Source of the DNA: JANQIO01 sp043585095
GTDB lineage: Bacteria > Pseudomonadota > Gammaproteobacteria > Pseudomonadales > Halieaceae
Reading direction: 5' to 3'
DNA: 64,000 nt
NCBI GenBank assembly: GCA_043585095.1
Contig: CP121321.1
Span: forward strand, 2,976,001-3,040,000
Both the position numbers and the translations under genes were made by a program. The notes beneath the pieces were generated by a model. That model did not search any database. It was not told the DNA's origin and saw nothing but the letters and a program-made list of their open reading frames with translations. Positions 32,119 through 45,443 of this stretch are shown piece by piece. The stretch's first letter is position 1. Every line of letters starts with the position of its first letter.

Positions 32119-33462
32119 TCACCGCCTTTCGAGTGCCTTCCTAACCGGCTCTAGCTGCTTTTCGTAATTTTTCCAGCGCTGCAAAGAGCTTTTATACAGG
32201 GGTTGTCGCGCCTGCCACGAACTTGCGGTGGCCATGTAGCCGGGATTGTCCGCATAGCTTAAGCAGCCGGGCTCCCAGGCTAAACTGCAGGCGTCCAGCA
32301 CCTTTCTGACGCTTTGTTCCGGTGACTGAATCAATTCGTCATAATCAGCTTCGACTACGCCGCCGGGCAACGCATCTTTCCAATGGTCTATCAACAGATC
32401 ACAGCCCTGCAGGGAGGCTGCAATGTGCTCCAGATTGAAACTGAAGCTTTGGCCTGATGAGAAATTCTGGAAGAAGCAGGACAGCGCAACGTCGAGAGGA
32501 TCGCGCCGGCAGTGGATGATCACGGCCTCAGGGAACATCAGGCGCACGGTGCCAGCGTACATGCGGTTATACAGATTCTTATCCAGGGTGCGAACGCTCG
32601 GTTCTCCGGTCAGCCCTGCAAGCCGTTGCAGATAGGCTCCAGCAAAACCCTGGTACGCCTCAGACGGCACCGCGTTGACGCAGGCTGGATAGCGGCCCTC
32701 GCCATATCGTTTGGCCATCTCCGCCACAATACCCGGTATGTCCGCCACCTCACCGACACCGGCCACGCCGGAGTGTTGTGAGAGTATCCGTTCCAGCAGT
32801 GAGCTTCCGGATCGGGGCATGCCGATAAGGAATACCGGTCGCGCGCCTTTCAGTCCCCAATCGGATCGGGCGGCAAAAAAATCAGGTGTAAAGGTTTTCG
32901 CGATTTGCTGGCATGCGGCGAGATAGGCCTCGGGCTTGAAGTCCTGTGGCCCCAATGCGTTACCTTTGCTGTAGTGCTGAAACGCTAAATCATAGTCGCC
33001 CAGGTCATCGAGGATCTTGCCCGCCGCGAAGTGCAAGAACCGTAGATTGCCGCGGTCTTTTACCTGATCGATAGCGGCGACAATGCTGGCCAGGTCATCA
33101 CCTGCCTCTTTGTAGCGGTGGCTCTCTGCCAGCGCCGCCCAAGCTTCGCCGTGGTTCGGGTCGCGTTTAACGACCTCGCGAAAACATGCGCGAGCGTCGT
33201 CAAATTGACCCAGCCGACGGTGCAACACGCCCAGGTTGACGCGGAAGATAGGTTGATTGGGTTGCAGGGCCACGGCTTGCTTGATGAGGCTCAGGCCTTT
33301 GTCGAGATTCTGCGTTTCTGCATGACTCAGGCCAAGCAGGTGCAGAGCGCTCGCGTGCTTCGGCTGTTCTGCCAAGATCTGCTGGTAAAGGGCTTGGGCC
33401 TGGTCATGACGGCCGGCTTTTTGGTGTTCTACGCCCTGATTGATCAGCGCTTTTGCATCCAC
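32119..33462 (-). CDS. TPR-domain sulfotransferase
   Basis: The 447 residues consist of N-terminal TPR repeats (about 1-175; A-L-H-L-L-G-L-S and similar helices) and a sulfotransferase domain starting FLIGMPRSGSSLLERIL (211-227), whose GMPRSGSS forms the PAPS 5'-phosphosulfate loop; CRRDPLDVALSCFFQ is the 3'-phosphate-binding segment. TPR-sulfotransferases are frequent in marine proteobacteria, and their substrates are mostly unknown. It ends 18 bases from the convergent hydrolase fusion gene and starts six bases after pyrD, so it may be co-transcribed with pyrKD. Confidence 0.88.
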   Translation of the reverse strand: MDAKALINQGVEHQKAGRHDQAQALYQQILAEQPKHASALHLLGLSHAETQNLDKGLSLIKQAVALQPNQPIFRVNLGVLHRRLGQFDDARACFREVVKRDPNHGEAWAALAESHRYKEAGDDLASIVAAIDQVKDRGNLRFLHFAAGKILDDLGDYDLAFQHYSKGNALGPQDFKPEAYLAACQQIAKTFTPDFFAARSDWGLKGARPVFLIGMPRSGSSLLERILSQHSGVAGVGEVADIPGIVAEMAKRYGEGRYPACVNAVPSEAYQGFAGAYLQRLAGLTGEPSVRTLDKNLYNRMYAGTVRLMFPEAVIIHCRRDPLDVALSCFFQNFSSGQSFSFNLEHIAASLQGCDLLIDHWKDALPGGVVEADYDELIQSPEQSVRKVLDACSLAWEPGCLSYADNPGYMATASSWQARQPLYKSSLQRWKNYEKQLEPVRKALERR

Positions 33463-33468
33463 AGCAGG

Positions 33469-34395
33469 CTAGTTCCCTGCAGCCGTATCCTGAGCGGCGC
33501 CAACTATGTCTGCAAGCGTCTCATCGCGCGCTTCCAGCCAGGCATCCAGTTCTTCTGCCAGTCGCAGGCTAATACCCGGCTCAGCATAGTTAGCGGTACC
33601 CACTTGCACGGCACTGGCCCCGGCCATAAAGAACTCCAAAGCGTCGCGCAGTGAGCTGATTCCGCCCATACCGATAATGGGAATAGAGACATGCTGGAAG
33701 ACCTCATACACCATACGAACCGCCAGCGGCTTAAGGGCCGGGCCCGACATACCGCCCATCTTCTGGCCCAGCATCGGACGCCGACGGTCCACGTCGATGA
33801 CCATGCCCCGTATGGTGTTAATCATGGTGATGACGTCAGCCCCGGCAGCCTCGACCGCGCGAGCCACCTCGCATATGTCAGCGGCTTCAGGGGACAGCTT
33901 CACCATCAACGGCAGGGTGGTGGCCTCTCGCACGGCGGCAGTCACTTCGCCCGCCGCAGCGCCGGACACGCCAAAATGCATGCCGCCCGCGTGCACATTG
34001 GGGCAAGAGATATTGAGTTCCAGGGCGGCTACGCCATCGACGCTATCAAAACGCCTGGCGAGTTCGACAAAGTCATCGATAGAGGTCGCAAAGGTATTCA
34101 CGATAACCGTGACACCCAACTCGCGCAGGCGCGGCATGGTGTCGTCTATAAAACGGTCGATACCGATATTGGCCAAGCCAATCGAGTTGAGCATTCCCGC
34201 GGAGGTTTCCGCGGTTCGCGGCGGCGCATTACCGGGTCGGGGCTCAAGGGAAATGCCTTTAACGCTGACGCCACCCAGTGCTGCGACGTCGACAAAGTCG
34301 GCGTACTCCACAGCGTAGCCGTAGGTACCCGAGGCATTTACAAAGGGGTTGTCCAGCGTGAGAGGGCCCAACACGCTGCGCGATCTTTCGCTCAC
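33469..34395 (-). CDS. pyrD: Dihydroorotate dehydrogenase class 1B, catalytic subunit
   Basis: PyrD oxidises dihydroorotate to orotate in pyrimidine synthesis. The 308 residues include NPFVNASGTYGY, NISCPNVHAGG with catalytic C131 (class 1 uses Cys; membrane-bound class 2 uses Ser), and GMGGISSLRDALEFFMAGA binding FMN phosphate. It overlaps pyrK by four bases (ATGA), which identifies the NAD+-linked 1B heterotetramer. Most gammaproteobacteria use the quinone-linked class 2 enzyme, so this type is unusual here. Confidence 0.94.
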   Translation of the reverse strand: MSERSRSVLGPLTLDNPFVNASGTYGYAVEYADFVDVAALGGVSVKGISLEPRPGNAPPRTAETSAGMLNSIGLANIGIDRFIDDTMPRLRELGVTVIVNTFATSIDDFVELARRFDSVDGVAALELNISCPNVHAGGMHFGVSGAAAGEVTAAVREATTLPLMVKLSPEAADICEVARAVEAAGADVITMINTIRGMVIDVDRRRPMLGQKMGGMSGPALKPLAVRMVYEVFQHVSIPIIGMGGISSLRDALEFFMAGASAVQVGTANYAEPGISLRLAEELDAWLEARDETLADIVGAAQDTAAGN

Positions 34396-35159
34396 GAGGC
34401 GGCCTCAAAAATATCAGCGGCTTCAAATACCGGGCCGTCATAGCAAACATACTTATAGCTGCCATCGGTGCCCATCACCGCACAGCCTTTGCAGGTACCC
34501 ATGCCACAGGCCATAGGCGCTTCCAACGCTAGCTGGCAGGGCGCACCGGCGGCCTGTGCGACATTGGAGACAGCGTGCAGCATGCCGTCGGGTCCACAAC
34601 TGTAAACCGCGGCATTGCTGTGGTCCTGCAGGATCCGCGCCAGGGGTTCCGTCACCCTACCCTGCTCGCCGCGCACGCCGTTCTCTGTCGTAATTATGAG
34701 ATCGGCTACTTCGGCTATTTCATCGGCAAGGGGCAGATCGTCCTCTGTACGTCCGCCGTAGATGAACACCGCGCGTTCACCGCGCTCATGAATCGCTCGC
34801 GCAAGAAACAACAGGGGTGCCACGCCAACGCCGCCGGCGACCAACACATGTCGGTGACCGGCATCCAGCAGGCGGTAACCCTTGCCCAACGGGCCGAACA
34901 CGGTGAGTAAATCACCCTCTTTCATATTGGCGAGTAACTCGGTGCCTTCACCGATGGGCTTGACCAAAATAGAACCGACTTCGCCACATTCAACCAAAGA
35001 GAACGCGCGGGGCAGAACCGGGTGGACTCCCCAGTCGCCGCGCACCATGACAAACTCTCCCGGTACGGCGGGTATGGGCTCATCACCAGTGAAATGCACC
35101 AGACTGTGATTGGGTGCAGGATGGGTAACGTGGGTAACGCGCGTTCGCAGACTTTTCAT
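34392..35159 (-). CDS. pyrK: Dihydroorotate dehydrogenase electron-transfer subunit
   Basis: PyrK passes electrons from PyrD FMN through FAD and a 2Fe-2S cluster to NAD+. The 255 residues show the flavin motif LPRAFSL, an NAD-binding GGVGVAPLLFLA, and cluster cysteines C218, C223, C226 and C239 (ACGMGTCKGCA...VC). It is the first gene of a pyrK-pyrD-(sulfotransferase) run on the minus strand. Confidence 0.93.
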   Translation of the reverse strand: MKSLRTRVTHVTHPAPNHSLVHFTGDEPIPAVPGEFVMVRGDWGVHPVLPRAFSLVECGEVGSILVKPIGEGTELLANMKEGDLLTVFGPLGKGYRLLDAGHRHVLVAGGVGVAPLLFLARAIHERGERAVFIYGGRTEDDLPLADEIAEVADLIITTENGVRGEQGRVTEPLARILQDHSNAAVYSCGPDGMLHAVSNVAQAAGAPCQLALEAPMACGMGTCKGCAVMGTDGSYKYVCYDGPVFEAADIFEAAS

Positions 35160-35251
35160 GGCGCAATATGTTACCAGATCAGCGCGTCGTTACGTCATCG
35201 AAACCGGGCTGAAAGTGCGCAATGACAAGCCGGTATTGGGACACTAACCGG

Positions 35252-37249
35252 TCAACCGGGCTGAGCTGACATGGTCGCCTCACTGCGCACGCTGGACGGG
35301 ACCGGGCAGTCCATAACTGCGGCGACGGCGACCAGGATTTCGACCTCGCGCGGCGACAGCTCGCCGTCATGTTCGGCGCAGGCAGCCATCGCTTTCAGCA
35401 GTCGAGGCTTAAGCAGTGGATAGCTATCTGCCAGCGTGTTCACGGCTTTGCTAAAGTCTCCGACGCTGCAAGCGGACAGTGGTTTCATGGCAACCGATGA
35501 CAGATCAAGGCTGGCCGTGCCGCGCGCAAAGGCCGCCCTGGCGTCTTCTGCATCGGCATTGCCCTGCCAGGCCAGAACGGACATCACCGTGGCAATAGGG
35601 TCTTTGAGTTGGGTCACTTTGCGATAGCGTGGTCGCGACGGACTAACCTGCACAAACTCGGGATCCAGGTAATGGCGCAGGACCTGATACAGGCACCATT
35701 CATACAGATCAATCTGATTATCGGCACGGGCGACTTTTAAAAGCGTGATCTTGAACGCTTTGTACTGGGTCGCCGACATGCACTTAAGCGCCGGTAGACA
35801 TAGCTCCAGCAACGACAAACGAAGATCGGGCGCCAGCGCTGTAATTTGCGGATAGAGCTGGCGAGTGGTTGTCGCAAGACCTCGCACCTCGCCGTCCTGG
35901 ACGAGCTGATACTGGGCCTCGCGCTGCGGAGCCTCATCTGACAGCAGTAAACCAATAGCAACTGCCAGCGCACCAAAGGGATCATGCGCCTGTTCAATGA
36001 GGTCGTCGGGTAGCTCACTGAGGTACTCGCGAAAGCCCGCGTCTGCCTGATCTCTACTGGTCTGTTTGGCGGCGCCACCTAGCACAGTGCCGGCAACCAC
36101 GGCGGCAACCACTTCACCGGCCTGCTGCCGGGCTGCCCGCTCCTCCTCGCGTCGCTGCTGGTCGCGTACTGATCCTTTATAAGCCGCAGCAGGATCAGGA
36201 GCGATAAACTGTCCGTCCCAATCGGGCTGGATACGCTTGATGCGATCCGGTAGCGGTGGATGAGTCCGGGCAAGCTGCCAAAGCGAATTGATTTGCCCGA
36301 AAAAAATATGACTGAGCTCGCCGGCGCGAGGCTCAACAATATTGGCACCAGCAGGAAAGCCGCCAATGACCTTAAGCGCGTCAGCAACGCCCTGTGGATT
36401 GCGCGTGTACTGAACCGCCGAGGCATCCGCCAACAACTCGCGCTGGCGACTGACAGCTGCCTTGATCAGCGCACCGAACAGGCCGCCCATCCAGCCCAAT
36501 ACCCACAGCGCGATGCCAACCGCCATCACCTGCGGCGGCAGACGATTGCCAGAGCGAGTACTGTTGCGGGTGGACATGCTTTGGTAGCGGTTGCGACTGC
36601 CGCCGCGAACTATAACTTCACCCACGTCGCCGACAAAGGTTATGCCCTTTACCAGCGCCGCCAAACGAATGTTCAGGCGCATATCGCCATTGAGAATATG
36701 GCTAAACTCATGGGCGACCACACCCTGGAGCTGCTCACGGTTAAAGTTATCCAGGCTACCGCGCGTAATCCCAATCACCGCATCGGCGGGTGAAACACCC
36801 GCGGCAAAGGCGTTAATGCCTCGCTCTGCTGGCAATACGTAAACAGGCGGCACCGGCAGGCCGGCAGCCAGTGCCATCTCATCGACCACATTCAGGCAGC
36901 GACGCTCGGCAGGATCGGTGGTTTGCGGCAGGATGCGAACGCCACCCAGGCGTTCGGCAACGGATTTGCCGCCCGCGGACAATTGCGCCCACTTGAATAG
37001 AACGACCAGAAAAACCGTAGAAATAACGCCCAGACAGATAAAGCCAAAAGTTTGCCAACTCAAGGTCGCCAGCATTCCACTGGTGGTTACCGGACCGCCA
37101 TAGGGTGCCCCCGCGAAACCCAGCACATATAGCAAAATAGCAGCCAGAACGTTGGTGATCGCGATAAGGACCAGCACCGCCAACACAAACCACAGCACCA
37201 GCCAGCGACTGAATCGCCGGGCCTGATCCTGAGCAGTAAAAAAGTCCAT
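35252..37249 (-). CDS. M48-family membrane metalloprotease with TerB-like C-terminus
   Basis: The 665 residues have two N-terminal transmembrane segments (about 17-45 and 65-88), the zinc motif H180-E-F-S-H184, the downstream RQRELLADASAV with the third ligand, and two more hydrophobic segments between. HtpX-type proteases end near residue 350; here a further ~300 residues include a helical domain with EHDGELSPREVEILVAVA, resembling TerB-like folds. It lies 18 bases downstream of lemA, a pairing seen widely, and probably acts in membrane-protein quality control. Confidence 0.85.
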   Translation of the reverse strand: MDFFTAQDQARRFSRWLVLWFVLAVLVLIAITNVLAAILLYVLGFAGAPYGGPVTTSGMLATLSWQTFGFICLGVISTVFLVVLFKWAQLSAGGKSVAERLGGVRILPQTTDPAERRCLNVVDEMALAAGLPVPPVYVLPAERGINAFAAGVSPADAVIGITRGSLDNFNREQLQGVVAHEFSHILNGDMRLNIRLAALVKGITFVGDVGEVIVRGGSRNRYQSMSTRNSTRSGNRLPPQVMAVGIALWVLGWMGGLFGALIKAAVSRQRELLADASAVQYTRNPQGVADALKVIGGFPAGANIVEPRAGELSHIFFGQINSLWQLARTHPPLPDRIKRIQPDWDGQFIAPDPAAAYKGSVRDQQRREEERAARQQAGEVVAAVVAGTVLGGAAKQTSRDQADAGFREYLSELPDDLIEQAHDPFGALAVAIGLLLSDEAPQREAQYQLVQDGEVRGLATTTRQLYPQITALAPDLRLSLLELCLPALKCMSATQYKAFKITLLKVARADNQIDLYEWCLYQVLRHYLDPEFVQVSPSRPRYRKVTQLKDPIATVMSVLAWQGNADAEDARAAFARGTASLDLSSVAMKPLSACSVGDFSKAVNTLADSYPLLKPRLLKAMAACAEHDGELSPREVEILVAVAAVMDCPVPSSVRSEATMSAQPG

Positions 37250-37267
37250 AACGCCGAGGGTCGGCGC

Positions 37268-37864
37268 TTAGAAGCTGACTTTGGGCGCCGCCTGAATCTC
37301 TGCGCTATCCGCGAATTCCAGTAATTCGGCGTCGTCAGGATGACCAAACTTGTCGGCCAGCACGACCTGCGGGAAGCTCTGCCGGTAAGTGTTGTACGCC
37401 ATTACAGCGTCGTTATAACCCTGTCTGGCAAACGCCACACGATTCTCAGTGGTGGTTATCTCTTCACTGAGCTGGGCCATATTCTCGCTGGCCTTCAGCT
37501 CAGGGTAAGCCTCCATGGTGACGTTGAGCGACCCCAGGGCACCGGTGAGCGATGACTCCGCCGCCGCAAGTTGGCTCATTTCCAGCCCTCCGGCACCCTT
37601 TTCGCCGATAGCCTTCAGCACAGCGGCGGCGTTGTTGCGCGCGGATATCACCGCATCCAGGGTCTCGCGCTCGTGGGCCATGTACCCCTTGGCGACCTCA
37701 ACCAGGTTGGGTATCAAGTCATAACGACGCTTTAACTGAACCTCGATCTGGGAAAACGCATTCTGGAAGCGATTCCTGAGCGTAACCAGCCGGTTGTAGA
37801 TCGAAATAACATAACCAACCAGACCCAATAACAGCAGCCAGAACACGATACTGGAGACATCCAT
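37268..37864 (-). CDS. LemA family protein
   Basis: The 198-residue protein has an N-terminal membrane anchor (VFWLLLLGLVGYVI) followed by the LemA core: YNRLVTLRNRFQNAFSQIEVQLKRRYDLIPNLVE, ARNNA and AYPELKASENMAQL. LemA proteins form coiled helical bundles; their function is poorly known. Its operon with the M48 protease gene suggests a shared envelope role. Confidence 0.93.
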   Translation of the reverse strand: MDVSSIVFWLLLLGLVGYVISIYNRLVTLRNRFQNAFSQIEVQLKRRYDLIPNLVEVAKGYMAHERETLDAVISARNNAAAVLKAIGEKGAGGLEMSQLAAAESSLTGALGSLNVTMEAYPELKASENMAQLSEEITTTENRVAFARQGYNDAVMAYNTYRQSFPQVVLADKFGHPDDAELLEFADSAEIQAAPKVSF

Positions 37865-37906
37865 GGCACTACCCGCAGTAGTAAAAAGCAGGTTTTAGTA
37901 TAGCGC

Positions 37907-38389
37907 CTAGGCGTGCCGTGCAGAACAGTGGTTTGAAGAACCGTATTTCTCGGAACACTGCCGCGCAGAACTCTGTCCAGCAGAAGCGTGTCTCGTAGAA
38001 CTGTCTCTAGCAGAACTATCTCTAGCAGAACCGTGTCTCGTAGAAGAGCCCTGCGCAGTGCCGTGCCGAAGGTGACGCTTGTATTGGGTGTAGGTCATAC
38101 CGGTCCAGCGTCCAAAAGCACGATAGAAGCTATTCGGCTGACTAAAGCCCAATGAGCTCGCCAGACACTTGCCTGGCAACCACCGCTGGGAGAGTGTTTT
38201 CTCGCAGCGATAGCGTCGCACCTGGTCCAGCAGAAGCTGGTAGCTGGTGCCCTCTTTGCGCAGCCTGCGCCTGAGAGTGCTAGTGGATACACAGAGACAG
38301 CTCGCCACCCAAGTGGCGCTGACGGTCTCCAGATCAGATAAAAGTAAAGCATGCAGCACACGCCGCCGCATGAGTCGTCGCTTGGCCAT
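37907..38389 (-). CDS. Stand-alone AraC-type HTH protein with repeat-encoded Ser-rich tail
   Basis: The 160-residue protein has only the DNA-binding half of AraC regulators: SATWVASCLCVSTSTLRRRL is the first HTH and LASSLGFSQPNSFYRAFGRW the second, ending TGMTYTQYKRHL. There is no sensor domain. From about residue 115 the protein is a Ser/Arg/His-rich tail of pentapeptide-like repeats (ARDSS, TRHGS), encoded by nine 15-bp DNA units. I chose the ATG at 38389 with AAGGGAA upstream. It could be a truncated regulator or a minimal one; the target is unknown. Confidence 0.65.
   Translation of the reverse strand: MAKRRLMRRRVLHALLLSDLETVSATWVASCLCVSTSTLRRRLRKEGTSYQLLLDQVRRYRCEKTLSQRWLPGKCLASSLGFSQPNSFYRAFGRWTGMTYTQYKRHLRHGTAQGSSTRHGSARDSSARDSSTRHASAGQSSARQCSEKYGSSNHCSARHA
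37921..38055. repeat. Nine degenerate 15-bp tandem units in the AraC-like gene
   Basis: Units start every 15 bases from 37921 to 38041, with consensus near CAGAACTGTCTCTAG. They fill the 3' end of the AraC-type gene and keep its frame because 15 is a multiple of three. Confidence 0.8.
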
Positions 38390-38525
38390 GGCATTCCCTT
38401 GCGCTAGGTTCGCGGTTGTCATTCATGTGGTGTACACAAAAAATATAGACAGCAAATCGCCAGGCCGCCAAACAGAGTGACTACTTTTGCGGTCAGTCGA
38501 AAAAACCGGCGAAAACTCCAGCTGC

Positions 38526-38570
38526 AAGTGCTTTTTAAACAAATGCTTTTTAAAACAAGTGCTTAAAACG
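38526..38570. repeat. Three ~15-bp tandem units upstream of the AraC-like gene
   Basis: AAGTGCTTTTTAAAC (38526), AAATGCTTTTTAAAAC (38541) and AAGTGCTTAAAACG (38557) are adjacent variants. They lie in the 255-base gap between the AraC-type gene and the diguanylate cyclase gene. Nothing else was recognised in that gap. Confidence 0.7.
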
Positions 38571-38644
38571 AGTGTGTGAAAGGGCCGTCTAGAGAGGGGT
38601 GCTTGAAAAGCTGTGGAAATACGCGGGCTGACACGCCCGGCTGC

Positions 38645-40441
38645 CTAGGCGCCCTGGTTATCCGGCGCCGCTGCGGGCTGTTCTTCGGGATCAACTATGA
38701 CCTGATTGCGACCGGACTGTTTGCCGTCGTACAGGACTGAGTCTGCGCGGTTCACGCAGTCTTCGAAGCTCATACCGTCCTGGTACGCCGCTACGCCAAT
38801 CGTAATCGTAAGCGACAGCACGTTGCCCTGAAAGGTAAAGTGGGTGCGTTCCAGCAAGCGCCGCAACTTTTCGGCTAGCGTTGCGCCACCCTCAAGGGAC
38901 GTTTCAGGCAGCAAGAAAATAAACTCTTCGCCTCCCCAACGGGCAACGGTATCGACATCCCGCAACTGACTGCTCATCAGCTTGGACACCTGCTGCAGTG
39001 CATAGTCGCCGGCCGCATGTCCATAGTCGTCGTTGACCGACTTAAATCGGTCAATGTCCGCCATCATCACGGTAAAACCTCGACCGCTGCGACCTGAGCG
39101 GGTAATTTCATTGGAAACCACCTCGGCAAAGCCCCGTCGGTTGAGCAGGCCGGTCAGCATATCCATGCGCGCTGCCTCGACCAGACGCTCGTTGCTTCGC
39201 TCCAGTTCCCGGGTGCGTTGCTGAACCTCCTGGTCGAGATTGTTGTACATACGCGTGAAGCGACCGGCCAGGGAAATCGCCATGCTCACCAGGATGGCGA
39301 AGAAGCCAATGGAGATGAGCCTGGGGTTAGCGGAAGCGCCCTGGGCGACCAAAATGTCATTTAGCGCGCAGAACAGAAACACCGTCCAACCTGCGGTCAT
39401 GGTTCTGGCCTCGCGATGCCCGCGCGCTGCATACCAAACCACGAAAAACAGGGTGGCGAGCAAGCCCGGGAGCACATAGCTTTGCCAATAAAACAGGCTG
39501 TGGGTGAGGATTTCCCTGCCCGGTACGAGGGCGACAACCAGTGCCATGACGCCGAAACCCAGCTGGTAGGTTCGCGCCCAAATCGGTGGCTTTATATTGA
39601 GCAGGCAATAGAAAAGCTGGAGCCCAATACCCGGTAAAGCGTAGATAACGGTGTACTCGATTTTCTTATGCAGCAAATGCGGCATCCCGTTGAGAGCAGG
39701 GACAACATAGCGCCACTGGCTTACCTCAAGGGTGTAAACAGCAATCAGGATGGCCGTTAGCCCAAACCAAAGAAACTCTGGCAGCTTGCGGTTTTGGAAA
39801 TATAAATACAGGTGGTATAGGCCAAAACCAAAATAGGTAATCGCCAGCATCAGGCCCAGAGATTCACGCAGCCAGACTATCCTGGTCAACTCGAAGCCCT
39901 CACCGATCATAAACGATCCCTCGACGAGGCCCGCCGTAGATGCCTTGCCGATAGTTTCACTGCGCCAAACCCGCACGGCTATAACAAGCCGACCATTCTC
40001 ATCAATCGCCTGGGGGGGTATTGAGTAAATACGCCGCCGATCGGAGTCCATCTGGGGGTCGGGCGGCAATCGGCCGGTTCCACCCAGGAGCTGACCGCCA
40101 GCGTAAAGGCGATACGCGTTGGCTACACTGCCAAGCGCGATACTGAGCGCGTTTAGGTTGGAAATCGATTCGCGATCAACCTTGATTTCGGCGCGATACC
40201 AGGCAATACCGGTAAGGTCTTCGTGTCCCTGGCGACGCCAGTCGCGAGGCACCAGAATATTATCCCAGGAGCTGTGGTCATAATCGGGGCTTGCCCATCG
40301 CGGGTCGTCGCCGGGACGGAAACGCCAGGCACCGTGAAGCTCAACCGTCTCGTTGAGACTGCTGATTTCAAACTCCGCTGCCGTAACCGATCCCGGCGTG
40401 CTGCCTAGCAAAAGCATAAGCAGGCAAATAAGACTGCGCAT
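38645..40441 (-). CDS. Membrane diguanylate cyclase with periplasmic sensor domain
   Basis: The 598 residues comprise a signal sequence (LICLLMLLLGSTPGSVTAA), a beta-rich periplasmic domain with LHGAWRFRPGDD and WYRAEIKV resembling 7TMR-DISM or glycosidase jelly-roll modules, seven hydrophobic segments, a short coiled coil (EVQQRTRELERSNERL), and a GGDEF domain with DMLTGLLNRRGF, the active site RWGGEEF, and the inhibitory I-site RDVD five residues before it. It should make cyclic di-GMP with product feedback. I chose the ATG at 40441 with AGGAG upstream. It is divergent from nei. Confidence 0.88.
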   Translation of the reverse strand: MRSLICLLMLLLGSTPGSVTAAEFEISSLNETVELHGAWRFRPGDDPRWASPDYDHSSWDNILVPRDWRRQGHEDLTGIAWYRAEIKVDRESISNLNALSIALGSVANAYRLYAGGQLLGGTGRLPPDPQMDSDRRRIYSIPPQAIDENGRLVIAVRVWRSETIGKASTAGLVEGSFMIGEGFELTRIVWLRESLGLMLAITYFGFGLYHLYLYFQNRKLPEFLWFGLTAILIAVYTLEVSQWRYVVPALNGMPHLLHKKIEYTVIYALPGIGLQLFYCLLNIKPPIWARTYQLGFGVMALVVALVPGREILTHSLFYWQSYVLPGLLATLFFVVWYAARGHREARTMTAGWTVFLFCALNDILVAQGASANPRLISIGFFAILVSMAISLAGRFTRMYNNLDQEVQQRTRELERSNERLVEAARMDMLTGLLNRRGFAEVVSNEITRSGRSGRGFTVMMADIDRFKSVNDDYGHAAGDYALQQVSKLMSSQLRDVDTVARWGGEEFIFLLPETSLEGGATLAEKLRRLLERTHFTFQGNVLSLTITIGVAAYQDGMSFEDCVNRADSVLYDGKQSGRNQVIVDPEEQPAAAPDNQGA

Positions 40442-40573
40442 GTAACACTCCTGATTCTCGCGAAGAATAGCTAAATGCCACAACATCGAATAGCCACGCT
40501 TGGTCCTAGTTGTGAACTGCTGCGTACTTTTATGCGTCAAAGACGCAAAAACCTGTGCCCAAACGGAGTTTTC

Positions 40574-41401
40574 ATGCCAGAAGGTCCCGAAATCCGACGC
40601 GCCGCCGATGAGATAGCGGCTGTTCTGGAAGGCAATATTGTCGAGCAAGCAACTTTCAGCCCGCCAAGATTGCGACATTACGGAAAGCGCCTTAGTGGGC
40701 AGCGGGTGACTGCGTTGGAGACGCGAGGCAAAGCGCTGCTAACGCACTTCGACAACGGCTGGTCGATCTACTCCCACAACCAACTTTATGGCGTGTGGAA
40801 ACTTGCCCCGAGAGGCAAGCTGCCAGACACCAAGCGCTCGCTGCGCATCGCACTGCACACCGCTGACAGCAGTGCCCTGCTGTACAGCGCATCGGACATC
40901 AGCGTGTGGCCGAGAGAGGAATTAGAGCAACACCCCTTCCTGAAGCGGATCGGCCCAGACATCCTGTCGCCCGCCCTGAGCTGGCAGGCTATCGCCAGCC
41001 GACTGGACGATGATCGCTACAGGCGACGGTCGCTTGCCGCGCTGTATCTGGATCAGGATTTCATTGCCGGAATCGGCAACTACCTGCGGGCCGAAATTCT
41101 ATTCGATGCCAAACTCCATCCCGACCTGCGACCGGTCGATCTCAGCCGCGGCGAACGCAGCCGACTCGCCCGCAGCACCCTCAAGATTAGCCTGCGTAGC
41201 TATCGCACGGCCGGCATCACTAACCCGGCCCGCCTGGCGGCAGCGCTCAAGCGAAAGGGGCTTAACTGGGAACAGACCCGCTTCGCCGTGTTCGGCCGGG
41301 ATGGCCTGCCCTGCTACAGCTGCAGCAATGATGTGACGCGGTGGGAGTCGCAGTCACGCAGAATCTATGTCTGCCCCGGGTGCCAGCCATCGCCCAGCTG
41401 A
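40574..41401 (+). CDS. nei: Endonuclease VIII (DNA glycosylase Nei)
   Basis: Nei removes oxidised pyrimidines from DNA and nicks the strand. The 275 residues start MPEGPEIRRAADEI, so Pro2 (Schiff-base nucleophile) and Glu3 are present. TRGKALLTHF supplies the catalytic lysine, YSHNQLYGVWK and YSASDISV match E. coli Nei, GIGNYLRAEIL is the H2TH motif, and a C-terminal zinc finger (CYSC...CPGC) closes the protein. I chose the ATG at 40574, with GGAG upstream, because it places Pro at position 2. Confidence 0.95.
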   Translation: MPEGPEIRRAADEIAAVLEGNIVEQATFSPPRLRHYGKRLSGQRVTALETRGKALLTHFDNGWSIYSHNQLYGVWKLAPRGKLPDTKRSLRIALHTADSSALLYSASDISVWPREELEQHPFLKRIGPDILSPALSWQAIASRLDDDRYRRRSLAALYLDQDFIAGIGNYLRAEILFDAKLHPDLRPVDLSRGERSRLARSTLKISLRSYRTAGITNPARLAAALKRKGLNWEQTRFAVFGRDGLPCYSCSNDVTRWESQSRRIYVCPGCQPSPS

Positions 41402-41440
41402 TCGTGTGCTCACCGCGCCGGAAGCGGTATCTTTTCCCGC

Positions 41441-45372
<3,932 letters not shown>

Positions 45373-45443
45373 ACCAGTACCTTGTGCGATTATTCATCAT
45401 GTCCGCATTCTTTCGCGTAGCGATCCTGCTGGCAGCGCTGCCC

